In this document: piece after piece, positions 1 through 7,089 of the stretch
Numbering within the stretch: position 1 is the first letter of the stretch
Layout: each line of letters begins with the position of its first letter
Assembly (NCBI GenBank): GCA_003557965.1
Contig: PWND01000091.1
Coordinates: 1 to 7,356 of the forward strand
Source of the DNA: Bacteroidales bacterium
Lineage (GTDB): Bacteria; Bacteroidota; Bacteroidia; Bacteroidales; UBA7960
Direction of reading: 5' to 3'
Length of the DNA stretch: 7,356 nt
Made by a program: the position numbers and the translations under genes
The notes under the pieces: model-generated
Seen by the model: only the letters and a program-made list of their open reading frames with translations
Database searches by the model: none
Told to the model about the DNA's origin: nothing

Positions 1-1032
1 ATTCTCATAATGTAATAACTTTCCCTGCTTATCAAGGCATACAACCTTACAACCCGTCCTGAAGCCCGGGTCAATTGCCAATATGTTTTTCTGGCCTAAT
101 GGTGGTGCCAGCAGCAACTGACGTAAATTATCGGAGAATACCCTTATTGCTTCTGAGTCAGCCCGGCCTTTTAACATTGCCCTTATTTCTGTTTCTATTG
201 ATGGCGACATTAATCTTTTATAACTATCTTTTATTGCATCCACCACATGGCTCGAAGATTCGTTGTTAGATTTTATGAAAATTCTTTCAAGAATGTCCAG
301 GGCAGCATCTTCTTCAGGCTTGATGGAAATCTTTAAAAATCCTTCTTTTTCTCCCCTGTACATAGCAAGAATCCTGTGCGAGGGTAATCTTTTTATTTCT
401 TCTGCCACTTCAAAATAATTCTCATACTTTTCTCCCTCTTTTTCTTTGCCTTTAACCGGTTTGCTGTATATTAAGGCCTCTTTTTCAAATAACCTCCTTA
501 TTGATGCCCTGGCACGTGCATTTTCATTAACCCACTCTGCTATTATATCTCTGGCACCAGATAATGCATCTTCTATTGATGTTACTTCTTTTTCATCATT
601 AATAAACGCTAAAGCTTTTTCCTCAACATCAATATTGTCTTGCTTCATTATTATTTTTGCCAGAGGTTCCAGCCCCTTTTCTATGGCAATAGTTGCCCTG
701 GTTCTCTTTTTGGGTTTATATGGAAGATACAAATCTTCCAGCTCTGTCATGGTTAATGCAGAATTTATAGCTTGCTTCAGTTCAGGCGTCGACATTCCCT
801 GCTCATCTATAGATTCCAGTATAGCTTCCCGACGCTTATCCAGTTCAAGCATTTGCTTATGCCTGTCTCTTATTTTGGTAATTTGCTCCTCATCAAGAGA
901 GCCCGTAGTCTCTTTACGGTATCTTGATATAAAAGGAACTGTTGCCCCAGAGTCTAAAAGTTCTAATGTTTTATCAATTTGTTCAGGCCTTATGCCCGTT
1001 TCTTTTGAAATTAATTCTGAATAATTTTGCAT
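1..1032 (-). CDS. tex: Tex-family RNA-binding transcriptional accessory protein, N-terminal part (3' end off window)
   Basis: The open frame runs from an ATG at 1030-1032 to the left edge without a stop, giving 344 codons of a protein that is normally about 700-780 residues. Residues 1-50 carry the hallmark Tex N-terminal pattern: LLDSGATVPFISRYRKE followed by TTGSLDEEQ. Residues of the form LEDLYLPYKPKKRTRATIA, also typical of the family, follow near residue 100. At the window edge, around residues 317-330, ILAIDPGFRTGCKV is the first strand of the YqgF/RNase H-like domain, with Asp321. The missing C-terminal half should hold the helix-hairpin-helix and S1 RNA-binding domains. Tex is a cytoplasmic nucleic-acid-binding protein associated with transcription; its exact role is not settled. 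The ATG fits because the homologous region starts within a few residues. The leader is A-rich (AAAGAAATAAA before ATG) with no Shine-Dalgarno sequence. It lies 114 bp downstream of the exporter on the same strand but has its own candidate promoter. Confidence 0.95.
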   Translation of the reverse strand, partial: MQNYSELISKETGIRPEQIDKTLELLDSGATVPFISRYRKETTGSLDEEQITKIRDRHKQMLELDKRREAILESIDEQGMSTPELKQAINSALTMTELEDLYLPYKPKKRTRATIAIEKGLEPLAKIIMKQDNIDVEEKALAFINDEKEVTSIEDALSGARDIIAEWVNENARARASIRRLFEKEALIYSKPVKGKEKEGEKYENYFEVAEEIKRLPSHRILAMYRGEKEGFLKISIKPEEDAALDILERIFIKSNNESSSHVVDAIKDSYKRLMSPSIETEIRAMLKGRADSEAIRVFSDNLRQLLLAPPLGQKNILAIDPGFRTGCKVVCLDKQGKLLHYEN

Positions 1033-1086
1033 TTATTTCTTTACTTATTGTGTGATGGAAAATCTTATGTAATATGATTTTTGCGG

Positions 1087-1094
1087 CAAAATTA
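1087..1094 (-). promoter_or_regulatory. Candidate -7 promoter element for tex
   Basis: On the minus strand this reads TAATTTTG, an exact match to the Bacteroidota sigma-AB -7 consensus TAnnTTTG. It ends 54 bases before the tex ATG, so the leader would be about 45-50 bases. No TTG or TTTG is seen at the usual distance of about 19 bases upstream (the bases there read TTAAG), so the -33 half is weak. Its presence suggests tex can be transcribed independently of the exporter gene upstream. Confidence 0.45.
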
Positions 1095-1146
1095 AAATAA
1101 TTATTGCAATAGGCTTAAGTTTGTTGGTTGCTTAACAAAGAAATCA

Positions 1147-3501
1147 TCATACCTTTTTATTTATTACCGGCTTTTTACTGTTTAGCTTAATAAATGTTTT
1201 TCCCTGGGGAACTCTTTTGTGAATAGAGAGTAAAACTGAGGGCAGTAAAAATAAATTTGATATTAGTGCTATTGATAGAGTGAAGGCTATCAGGTAACCA
1301 AGTGCTTGTGTGCCTCCGAAAGATGAAGCTGAAAACATTATAAAACCGAAAAACAAAACAACAAAAGTATAAACCATACTTATGCCACTTTCTTTTAAGG
1401 CACATATAACGGCATGCTTAATATTATACCTGTTAATTATTAACTCCTGCCGGAATTTTGCCAAAAATAATATTGAATTATCAACAGATATTCCTAATGC
1501 AATACTGAAGATTATTATCGTTGATGGCTTTATCGGAACTTGAAAAAACCCCATCATAGCTGCTGTTAATATTTGAGGGAAAAGGTTTGGCAATAATGAA
1601 ATAAATACCATTTTCAGCTTGCTGAATAATAATGCAATCATTATTGAAATAACCAGTATAGCGAGCATTAAACTTGTAGCTAAGTTGTTGATAAGGTAGC
1701 TTGTTCCTTTTAGGAAAACCAAGCTTGTTCCAGTAAGGCTGACGTCATAGTTTTCCGGGTTGAATATTTTATCAATAGATGGCCGTAAAGAGTCCTTTAT
1801 TCTTTCTATATCCTGGGTGCCAATGTTTTTCATTTGGACGGAAATTCTTGTAATCTGTCTTGCACTGTCGGCCAGCTTCATCAGGTACTGGTTTTCAAGA
1901 TCTGTATCAGGAAGGTATGACATAATAAAGTTCATTTCATGCCTGTTTGGGATTCCGTACATTTCAGGATTTCCCCTGTAAAATCCCTGGCGCGCAAACT
2001 TTATTATTTCGGCCATTGATAATGGCCTGGAAAGTTCAGGAAAATTCTTTAACTCAGATTGTAATTCTTCTATTTTTTCAAGGTTTGTTAACTGCATGGC
2101 TCCACGAGGCCTTTTTGTGTCTATCATTATTTCAAGCGGCATAATGCCGTTTAATTGTTCCTCAAAAAACAACAAATCCTGGTAAACGGGGTCGCGGGTT
2201 GGAATATCATCTACAACAGTACCTGAAATCGTAAGCTTGGTAATCCCCCAAATTCCCACTATTAAAAAAATAAAAAACACAGCATAAACAATAGGCCTGT
2301 GATTGAGAACAACATATAACACCCTCTGTATGATATCTCTGATATGCTTTTTTTCCAAATGCCTTACATGCTTTTTCTTTGGCACCGGCAAAAAACTGTA
2401 AAAAGTTGGAATTAAGGTTATTGTAAGTAAAAAAGTAAAAATAATATTAACTGATGCAACTATACCAAACTCTACAAGAGCCTTGTTGCCTGTAATAATA
2501 AATGCAGCAAAGCCAACGGCAGTAGTGGCATTAGTCAGCATGGTGGCATTCCCGATACGCTTTACTATTTGGTGTAAAGATCTTCTTTTATTGCCATGTG
2601 ATAGTATTTCGTTGTGATATTTGTTTAGCAAAAAAATACAATTTTCTACTCCTATTACTATCAACAAAGGAGGAATTATGCCTGTAAGTATTGTTATTTC
2701 AAAATCTAAAAGGCTAATCAATCCTAATGCCCATACTACACCAATGCACACAATTATCATTGGAAATACAAAAGCTTTAAAAGACCTGAAAAAGATAAAT
2801 AGCGCAAGAGATGCAACCATCATTGCAAGCAAAATAAACAACCGTAACTCTTCTCTTACTGTTAAGGATATTTTTGTTCTGATATATGGGAGGCCGCTTA
2901 TATAAACATCAAGCCCTGTTTTTTCCTCAAATTCACAGGAAAATTTTTCAATTGCCTTCATTAAAGGCTCTCTTTCTGCCGAGTTAATAACCTCGTGCTC
3001 TAAAGCAATTATTGATATAATTGTATTGTTTTCCTTATTGAACAGTAAATTATCGTAAAAAGGCAAGCTATGTATGACTTTAAACAGCGAATCCAAATCT
3101 TGCTGTGTTTCAGGAATGTTAGACATTACCGGCACCAATGTTAGCTTTTGCAAGCTGTCATTCCGCGATAAAGTGATGATATTATCAATTCCAATATACT
3201 TTTCTACTCCATGTAAGCTTTTTATTGAATCATTATACCTGATCCATTCTTTAAAAACGCTAATCTCTGTAATACTTTTATCAGAAATGCCTAAAAACAT
3301 AAGGTTACCATCTTCTCCAAATATCTCAAGAAACTCCTGGTGCATTATATATGCTGAATCAGTGGAGGGCAACATTTGAGTAAGCTCATTGGACAGCTTT
3401 ACATCTTTTGCATGATACCCAAAAAATATTGTTAGCACAAATACTATGCTTAATATTACTATTCGGTTTTTAAGTATAATTTGAACAATATTATCCCACA
3501 T
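1147..3501 (-). CDS. RND-superfamily (MMPL/SSD-like) membrane exporter, single-subunit type
   Basis: This complete 784-residue inner-membrane protein shows the duplicated RND layout. TM1 is at about 12-30, followed by an extracytoplasmic domain (about 32-217). TM2-TM6 are packed at about 218-370. A basic cytoplasmic linker (371-400, PVPKKKH...EKKH) leads to TM7 at about 402-423, a second extracytoplasmic domain (about 424-603), and TM8-TM12 at about 604-758 before a Lys-rich tail. TM4 carries GVENCIFLLNKY (284-295) and TM10 carries GISVDNSILFLAKF (670-683). These equivalent motifs place acidic residues Glu286 and Asp674 in the membrane, where family members relay protons or ions. Length and motifs match the bacterial 'predicted exporter' branch (MMPL, HpnN and Patched-like), not the ~1050-residue AcrB type. 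No periplasmic adaptor or outer-membrane channel gene is adjacent. The substrate is unknown; lipids or other hydrophobic molecules are the usual inference for this branch. The ATG at 3501 puts TM1 at the expected distance. It is transcribed divergently from uvrA. Confidence 0.9.
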   Translation of the reverse strand: MWDNIVQIILKNRIVILSIVFVLTIFFGYHAKDVKLSNELTQMLPSTDSAYIMHQEFLEIFGEDGNLMFLGISDKSITEISVFKEWIRYNDSIKSLHGVEKYIGIDNIITLSRNDSLQKLTLVPVMSNIPETQQDLDSLFKVIHSLPFYDNLLFNKENNTIISIIALEHEVINSAEREPLMKAIEKFSCEFEEKTGLDVYISGLPYIRTKISLTVREELRLFILLAMMVASLALFIFFRSFKAFVFPMIIVCIGVVWALGLISLLDFEITILTGIIPPLLIVIGVENCIFLLNKYHNEILSHGNKRRSLHQIVKRIGNATMLTNATTAVGFAAFIITGNKALVEFGIVASVNIIFTFLLTITLIPTFYSFLPVPKKKHVRHLEKKHIRDIIQRVLYVVLNHRPIVYAVFFIFLIVGIWGITKLTISGTVVDDIPTRDPVYQDLLFFEEQLNGIMPLEIMIDTKRPRGAMQLTNLEKIEELQSELKNFPELSRPLSMAEIIKFARQGFYRGNPEMYGIPNRHEMNFIMSYLPDTDLENQYLMKLADSARQITRISVQMKNIGTQDIERIKDSLRPSIDKIFNPENYDVSLTGTSLVFLKGTSYLINNLATSLMLAILVISIMIALLFSKLKMVFISLLPNLFPQILTAAMMGFFQVPIKPSTIIIFSIALGISVDNSILFLAKFRQELIINRYNIKHAVICALKESGISMVYTFVVLFFGFIMFSASSFGGTQALGYLIAFTLSIALISNLFLLPSVLLSIHKRVPQGKTFIKLNSKKPVINKKV

Positions 3502-3542
3502 ATTGTATATTCTAAGGATAGTTTTTCAATACAACATTCGTA

Positions 3543-3568
3543 ACATACAAATTTAAGGCTTTGTATGT
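3543..3568. promoter_or_regulatory. Perfect 9-bp inverted repeat overlapping the exporter promoter (possible operator)
   Basis: ACATACAAA at 3543-3551 is matched exactly by its reverse complement TTTGTATGT at 3560-3568, with an 8-base spacer. The dyad overlaps the candidate -7 element of the exporter (3548-3555, minus). No run of T follows in either direction, and it sits upstream of both divergent genes, so a terminator is unlikely. The arm length, symmetry and place fit a binding site for a dimeric regulator, but no regulator gene is in the window and the function is inferred. Confidence 0.4.
3548..3555 (-). promoter_or_regulatory. Candidate -7 promoter element for the RND exporter
   Basis: The minus strand reads TAAATTTG, an exact TAnnTTTG match, ending 46 bases before the exporter ATG. 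That implies a leader of about 40 bases. No clear TTTG -33 element is seen upstream. The element overlaps the left arm and loop of the dyad at 3543-3568, so a protein bound to that dyad would cover the promoter. Confidence 0.5.
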
Positions 3569-3627
3569 AAATAATTGTAATATAAGCTATATAATATTTG
3601 AGAAAAACAGTTGAATTTTACAAATTT

Positions 3628-3657
3628 CGTAATTATTAAGCGCTACATTACGTAATT
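3628..3657. promoter_or_regulatory. CGTAATT direct/inverted repeats and palindrome at the uvrA promoter (possible operator)
   Basis: CGTAATT occurs at 3628-3634 and again at 3651-3657, in direct orientation and 23 bp apart start to start. Around the second copy, ATTACGTAAT (3647-3656) is a perfect 10-bp palindrome that overlaps the candidate uvrA -7 element. CGTAAT (3628-3633) with ATTACG (3647-3652) also forms an inverted repeat with a 13-base spacer. This is the position expected for a repressor of uvrA, for example a damage-response regulator, but the sequence matches no LexA box I can name. In A/T-rich DNA, repeats this short can occur by chance. Confidence 0.3.
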
Positions 3658-3660
3658 TTG
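3653..3660 (+). promoter_or_regulatory. Candidate -7 promoter element for uvrA
   Basis: TAATTTTG is an exact match to TAnnTTTG on the plus strand, ending 75 bases before the uvrA ATG. Transcription would start near 3665-3668, giving a leader of about 70 bases. The -33 half is poor: the nearest candidate is TTCG at 3626-3629, with a spacer of 23. The element overlaps the ATTACGTAAT palindrome. Confidence 0.45.
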
Positions 3661-3735
3661 TGGGTTGCACAAAAAATTGCTATAAAGGAATTGTTTATTA
3701 CCAAATTGATTCCGTCAAATGATTAATAAATATTT

Positions 3736-6585
3736 ATGATAAAGCCGGAGCCTTCTACATATAAAAATAGCCAGACACTGGAGATATATGGTGCAAGAGA
3801 GCATAATCTTAAGGATGTAAATGTTATAATTCCCAGAAATAAGCTTGTTGTAATTACCGGGCTAAGTGGAAGCGGGAAATCTTCCTTGGCTTTTGATACG
3901 ATATATGCAGAAGGCCAGAGAAGGTATATTGAAACTTTTTCTGCTTATGCAAGGCAGTTTTTAGGAAGTCTTGAAAGGCCGGATGTTGATAAAATTACCG
4001 GTTTAAGCCCTGTAATATCAATAGAGCAAAAGTCCACGTCAAAAAATCCGCGTTCAACTGTTGGAACTATTACAGAAGTTTATGATTTCCTGCGGTTGCT
4101 TTATGCTCGTGTTGCTGATGCGTATTCGTATGTAAGCGGAGAAAAGATGGTTAAATATTCTGATAAGGAAATTATTCAGTTAATACTTAAACGGTTTTCC
4201 GGTAAAACAATGCTGCTTCTTGCTCCTTTGGTTAAGGGCAGAAAAGGACATTATCGTGAGCTGTTTGAATATCTGCTTAAGCAAGGGTACCTTAGAGCCA
4301 GGGTTGATGGTAAACTTAGGGAAATCACTCCCGGAATGAGAATTGACAGGTATAAAATTCATGATATCGAACTCCTTGTAGATAAAGTTGTAATTGACAA
4401 AAGACAAACTAAGAGAATAGGAGAGAGCCTTAATGCTGCTATGAAGCAAGGTAAAGGCATGGTAATGTTGTTAGATGAGGATTCGGGAGAGGTGTTTCAT
4501 TTTAGCAGGAAATTAATGTGCCCCGTTTCCGGTATTGCATATAAAGAACCTGAGCCTAATACGTTTTCTTTTAACTCGCCCTACGGGTCGTGTCCTGAAT
4601 GTAATGGACTGGGAACAATCAGCAAAGTAGATATGAGTAAAATCATTCCTGACAGCTCATTGTCCATCAGGGCAGGAGGCCTTGCTCCCCTGGGGCCGTG
4701 GAAAAATAACTGGATTTTCAGGCAAATCGAAACAATTGGATATAAATATAATTTTAAGCCTGAAACCCCTGTTAGTGAAATTTCTGAAGATGCTCTTAAT
4801 ACTATAATGTACGGAACCGATGAAATCATTAAAGTTAAAAACCAAAACCTGGGTATTACCAATACATATACATTAAATTTTGAAGGAATAATAAACTTTA
4901 TTAAAAACCAATACAACGAAAGTTCCTCATACAGTATAAAAAAGTGGGCTAAAGGTTTTATGACAAATCTCGCTTGTCCGGAATGTAACGGCAAAAGATT
5001 GAAAAAAGAGTCGCTGCATTACTTTCTCGGGAAATATAATATCAGCGATTTGGCCGAACTGGATTTAACAGAGTTGAAGAAAGAGATTAATAGCATTGAA
5101 AAGAGCCTTAATGAAAGGAAAAAGAAAGTTGCCCATGAAATCATAAGGGAGATTAATGAACGTTTAGGGTTTTTGCTTGATGTTGGCCTGGAATATTTGT
5201 CGTTAAATCGTTCTGCAAGAAGTTTGTCAGGCGGAGAAAGCCAGAGAATAAGACTTGCAACACAAATAGGTTCTCAGCTTACCGGTGTATTATATATTCT
5301 TGATGAACCAAGCATTGGCCTGCACCAAAGAGATAACAAGAGGCTTATAGAGTCTTTAAAAAAGCTTCGGGATATAGGCAACTCAGTTATTGTTGTTGAG
5401 CATGATAAAGATATGATAATGGCTGCTGACCATGTAATTGATATTGGGCCGGGAGCTGGCATTAAAGGAGGCGAAATAATAGCTGAGGGCAATCCTCAAA
5501 AGATTCTGGAAAGCAAAGAATCCATAACCGCAGCCTACCTTAATAACAAAAAAGAAATACCTGTACCTTCTCAACGGAGGAATGGAAATGGGAATAGCAT
5601 AATACTTTCAGGTGCTAAAGGAAACAACTTAAAGAACGTCACATTAACCTTACCTTTAGGGAAATTTATCTGCGTTACTGGTGTTTCAGGAAGCGGCAAA
5701 TCATCACTAATTAACGAAACGCTATACCCTATTCTAAGCAAACACTTTTATAAATCACTACAGGAACCGCTTTCTTATAAGAGTATTGAAGGATTAAAAA
5801 ATATTGATAAAGTTATTGAGATTAATCAATCTCCTATTGGCCGCACGCCTCGCTCTAATCCGGCAACTTATACAAAGCTTTTTGACGAGATCAGAAAGTT
5901 ATTTGCTGCACTGCCTGAATCAAATGTAAGAGGCTACAAACCAGGAAGATTCTCTTTTAATGTAAAGGGTGGAAGGTGCGAAGAATGCCATGGTGGCGGG
6001 CTAAAAATAATTGAAATGAATTTTTTGCCGGATGTACATGTTGTTTGCGAAAGCTGTAACAGCAAAAGGTATAATCGCGAAACACTTGAAGTAAGATATA
6101 AGGGAAAGTCAATTAATGATGTGCTAAACTTAAACATTGAACAGGCACTTGAGTTTTTTGAAAATATACCTTCAATATTTAAAAAGCTTAAAACGCTCTA
6201 TGACGTTGGCCTGGGCTATGTTACACTGGGGCAGAGCAGCACAACCTTGTCCGGTGGTGAAGCACAAAGAGTCAAGCTGGCTTCTGAACTGGCAAAAAAA
6301 GATACAGGAAAAACAGTTTATATCCTGGATGAGCCTACCACAGGCCTGCACTTTGAGGATATCAGAGTTTTGCTTGATGTATTAAACCGTCTTGTAAACC
6401 GTGGAAATACAGTTATAGTTATTGAACACAACTCTGATGTGATAAAAATTGCTGATCATATTATTGACCTTGGCCCCGAAGGTGGAGCTAAAGGTGGAAA
6501 AATTATTGCCGCCGGCTCGCCTGAAGAGTTAGTAAAAAACAGCAAAAACAGCTATACGGTTGAATTTCTGAAGGAAATAATTTAG
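3736..6585 (+). CDS. uvrA: UvrABC excinuclease subunit A, UvrA
   Basis: UvrA is the DNA-damage-sensing ATPase of nucleotide excision repair. It works as a dimer that loads UvrB onto lesions. The 949-residue length is normal for the family (E. coli about 940). First ATPase half: Walker A GLSGSGKS (42-49), Q-loop Gln98, ABC signature LSGGE (497-501), Walker B VLYILDEP (518-525) and H-loop His556. Second half: Walker A GVSGSGKS (649-656), signature LSGGE (838-842), Walker B VYILDEP (861-867) and His898. The UvrB-binding domain lies at about 131-245. The C-terminal zinc module is complete: Cys748/Cys751 and Cys771/Cys774 around IEMNFLPDVHVV. A CPEC pair also sits at 414-417. The first zinc module is incomplete: Cys262-Pro-Val-Ser265 pairs with Cys286/Cys289. 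The polar linker at about 605-620 (QRRNGNGN) joins the halves. The ATG at 3736 gives the expected short N-terminus before IYGAREHNLKDV. It has its own promoter region, divergent from the exporter, so it is probably monocistronic. Confidence 0.98.
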   Translation: MIKPEPSTYKNSQTLEIYGAREHNLKDVNVIIPRNKLVVITGLSGSGKSSLAFDTIYAEGQRRYIETFSAYARQFLGSLERPDVDKITGLSPVISIEQKSTSKNPRSTVGTITEVYDFLRLLYARVADAYSYVSGEKMVKYSDKEIIQLILKRFSGKTMLLLAPLVKGRKGHYRELFEYLLKQGYLRARVDGKLREITPGMRIDRYKIHDIELLVDKVVIDKRQTKRIGESLNAAMKQGKGMVMLLDEDSGEVFHFSRKLMCPVSGIAYKEPEPNTFSFNSPYGSCPECNGLGTISKVDMSKIIPDSSLSIRAGGLAPLGPWKNNWIFRQIETIGYKYNFKPETPVSEISEDALNTIMYGTDEIIKVKNQNLGITNTYTLNFEGIINFIKNQYNESSSYSIKKWAKGFMTNLACPECNGKRLKKESLHYFLGKYNISDLAELDLTELKKEINSIEKSLNERKKKVAHEIIREINERLGFLLDVGLEYLSLNRSARSLSGGESQRIRLATQIGSQLTGVLYILDEPSIGLHQRDNKRLIESLKKLRDIGNSVIVVEHDKDMIMAADHVIDIGPGAGIKGGEIIAEGNPQKILESKESITAAYLNNKKEIPVPSQRRNGNGNSIILSGAKGNNLKNVTLTLPLGKFICVTGVSGSGKSSLINETLYPILSKHFYKSLQEPLSYKSIEGLKNIDKVIEINQSPIGRTPRSNPATYTKLFDEIRKLFAALPESNVRGYKPGRFSFNVKGGRCEECHGGGLKIIEMNFLPDVHVVCESCNSKRYNRETLEVRYKGKSINDVLNLNIEQALEFFENIPSIFKKLKTLYDVGLGYVTLGQSSTTLSGGEAQRVKLASELAKKDTGKTVYILDEPTTGLHFEDIRVLLDVLNRLVNRGNTVIVIEHNSDVIKIADHIIDLGPEGGAKGGKIIAAGSPEELVKNSKNSYTVEFLKEII

Positions 6586-6599
6586 CAAATACGCAAAAG

Positions 6600-6971
6600 C
6601 TATTTAAACTTGTTCTTATTCACAACATACCTGGTATGCGTCCCCTTTCCTATGCATCCGTCTTCATCATAAGCGCTCACCTTAAAAACCAACTTTATGC
6701 CGCTAACTTCTGTTAGCTCCGACTCTGCCCAAACTTTTTTCCCCGGCATAGTTGCTTTCAGATGCCGTATATTTACTTCAAACCCAACGCTTAAATGGTT
6801 TTCAGGCAATAAGTCTTTAACGCTTATATCGGCAGCTTGTTCCATAAGAGCAATCATCGCAGGGGTGGCAAACACATCTACATGCCCGGAACCGTAAAAA
6901 GATGCCAAATCTTTTTGCTCTACAATTTTTTCTTGCCTGCCTGTAATGCCGGCCTTCAACTGATTATTCAT
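6600..6971 (-). CDS. FlK-like hotdog-fold acyl-CoA thioesterase family protein
   Basis: This complete 123-residue cytoplasmic protein has the usual size of a single-hotdog thioesterase. It follows the pattern of the fluoroacetyl-CoA thioesterase (FlK) family: GSGHVDVFATPAMIALMEQAA (27-47), VGFEVNIRHLKATMPG (62-77), a central KVWAESELTEVSG strand (79-91), and IGKGTHTRYVVN (107-118). Thr36, Glu44 and His70 fall at the same relative spacing (+8, +34) as the FlK catalytic residues Thr42, Glu50 and His76 as I recall them. The position of the FlK lid residue Phe36 is His30 here, so fluoroacetyl-CoA itself is an unlikely substrate; a short acyl-CoA or a housekeeping role is more plausible. The ATG at 6971 is preceded by an A-rich leader and by the best-formed promoter in the window. 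Its stop lies 14 bp from the uvrA stop in convergent orientation. The symporter gene starts divergently 118 bp away. Confidence 0.85.
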   Translation of the reverse strand: MNNQLKAGITGRQEKIVEQKDLASFYGSGHVDVFATPAMIALMEQAADISVKDLLPENHLSVGFEVNIRHLKATMPGKKVWAESELTEVSGIKLVFKVSAYDEDGCIGKGTHTRYVVNKNKFK

Positions 6972-7007
6972 GTTTTTTAATTTTTGGGATAAAACTTTTT
7001 ACTTATC

Positions 7008-7037
7008 CAAAAATATGCAAAATACAGTTTTTGACAA
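7008..7037 (-). promoter_or_regulatory. Candidate Bacteroidota-type promoter for the thioesterase gene
   Basis: On the minus strand TTG (7035-7037) is followed after 19 bases by TATTTTTG (7008-7015), an exact TAnnTTTG. Both halves and the spacing fit the phylum's housekeeping promoter. The -7 element ends 36 bases before the thioesterase ATG, implying a leader of about 30 bases. This is the most complete of the five promoter candidates. Confidence 0.55.
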
Positions 7038-7060
7038 TGCAGATATGTATAATTATTCAT

Positions 7061-7068
7061 TAATTTTG
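7061..7068 (+). promoter_or_regulatory. Candidate -7 promoter element for the sodium:solute symporter gene
   Basis: TAATTTTG is an exact TAnnTTTG match ending 21 bases before the symporter ATG. That implies a very short leader of about 15 bases. The nearest upstream TTTG (7030-7033) is 27 bases away, longer than usual, so the -33 half is doubtful. Confidence 0.4.
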
Positions 7069-7089
7069 GCATGAAAAAATATTGCAAAA

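Noticed and set aside
446..1024. 192-codon plus-strand open frame opposite tex
   Set aside because: It is antisense to a clearly recognised Tex coding region, is Ser/Ile/Leu-rich as expected of a reverse-complement shadow, and resembles no protein family.
1095..1146. TTAAG...CTTAA hairpin downstream of the exporter stop as a terminator
   Set aside because: The stem is 5 bp of mostly A-T pairs with an 11-base loop and no adjoining U tract; too weak to call.
3665..3686. TTGCAC plus TATAAA, resembling an E. coli sigma-70 promoter upstream of uvrA
   Set aside because: The spacing is about 11 bases, well short of 17, and the phylum uses a different consensus; the TAATTTTG at 3653-3660 is a better candidate.
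4581..4994. 137-codon minus-strand open frame inside uvrA
   Set aside because: It lies fully antisense to a strongly conserved part of UvrA, has no promoter element of its own, and has low-complexity hydrophobic content typical of a shadow frame.
6583..6602. TAGC...GCTA inverted repeat between uvrA and the thioesterase as a bidirectional terminator
   Set aside because: The stem is only 4 bp and is simply the two convergent TAG stops each followed by C; there is no G/C-rich stem and no T tract.
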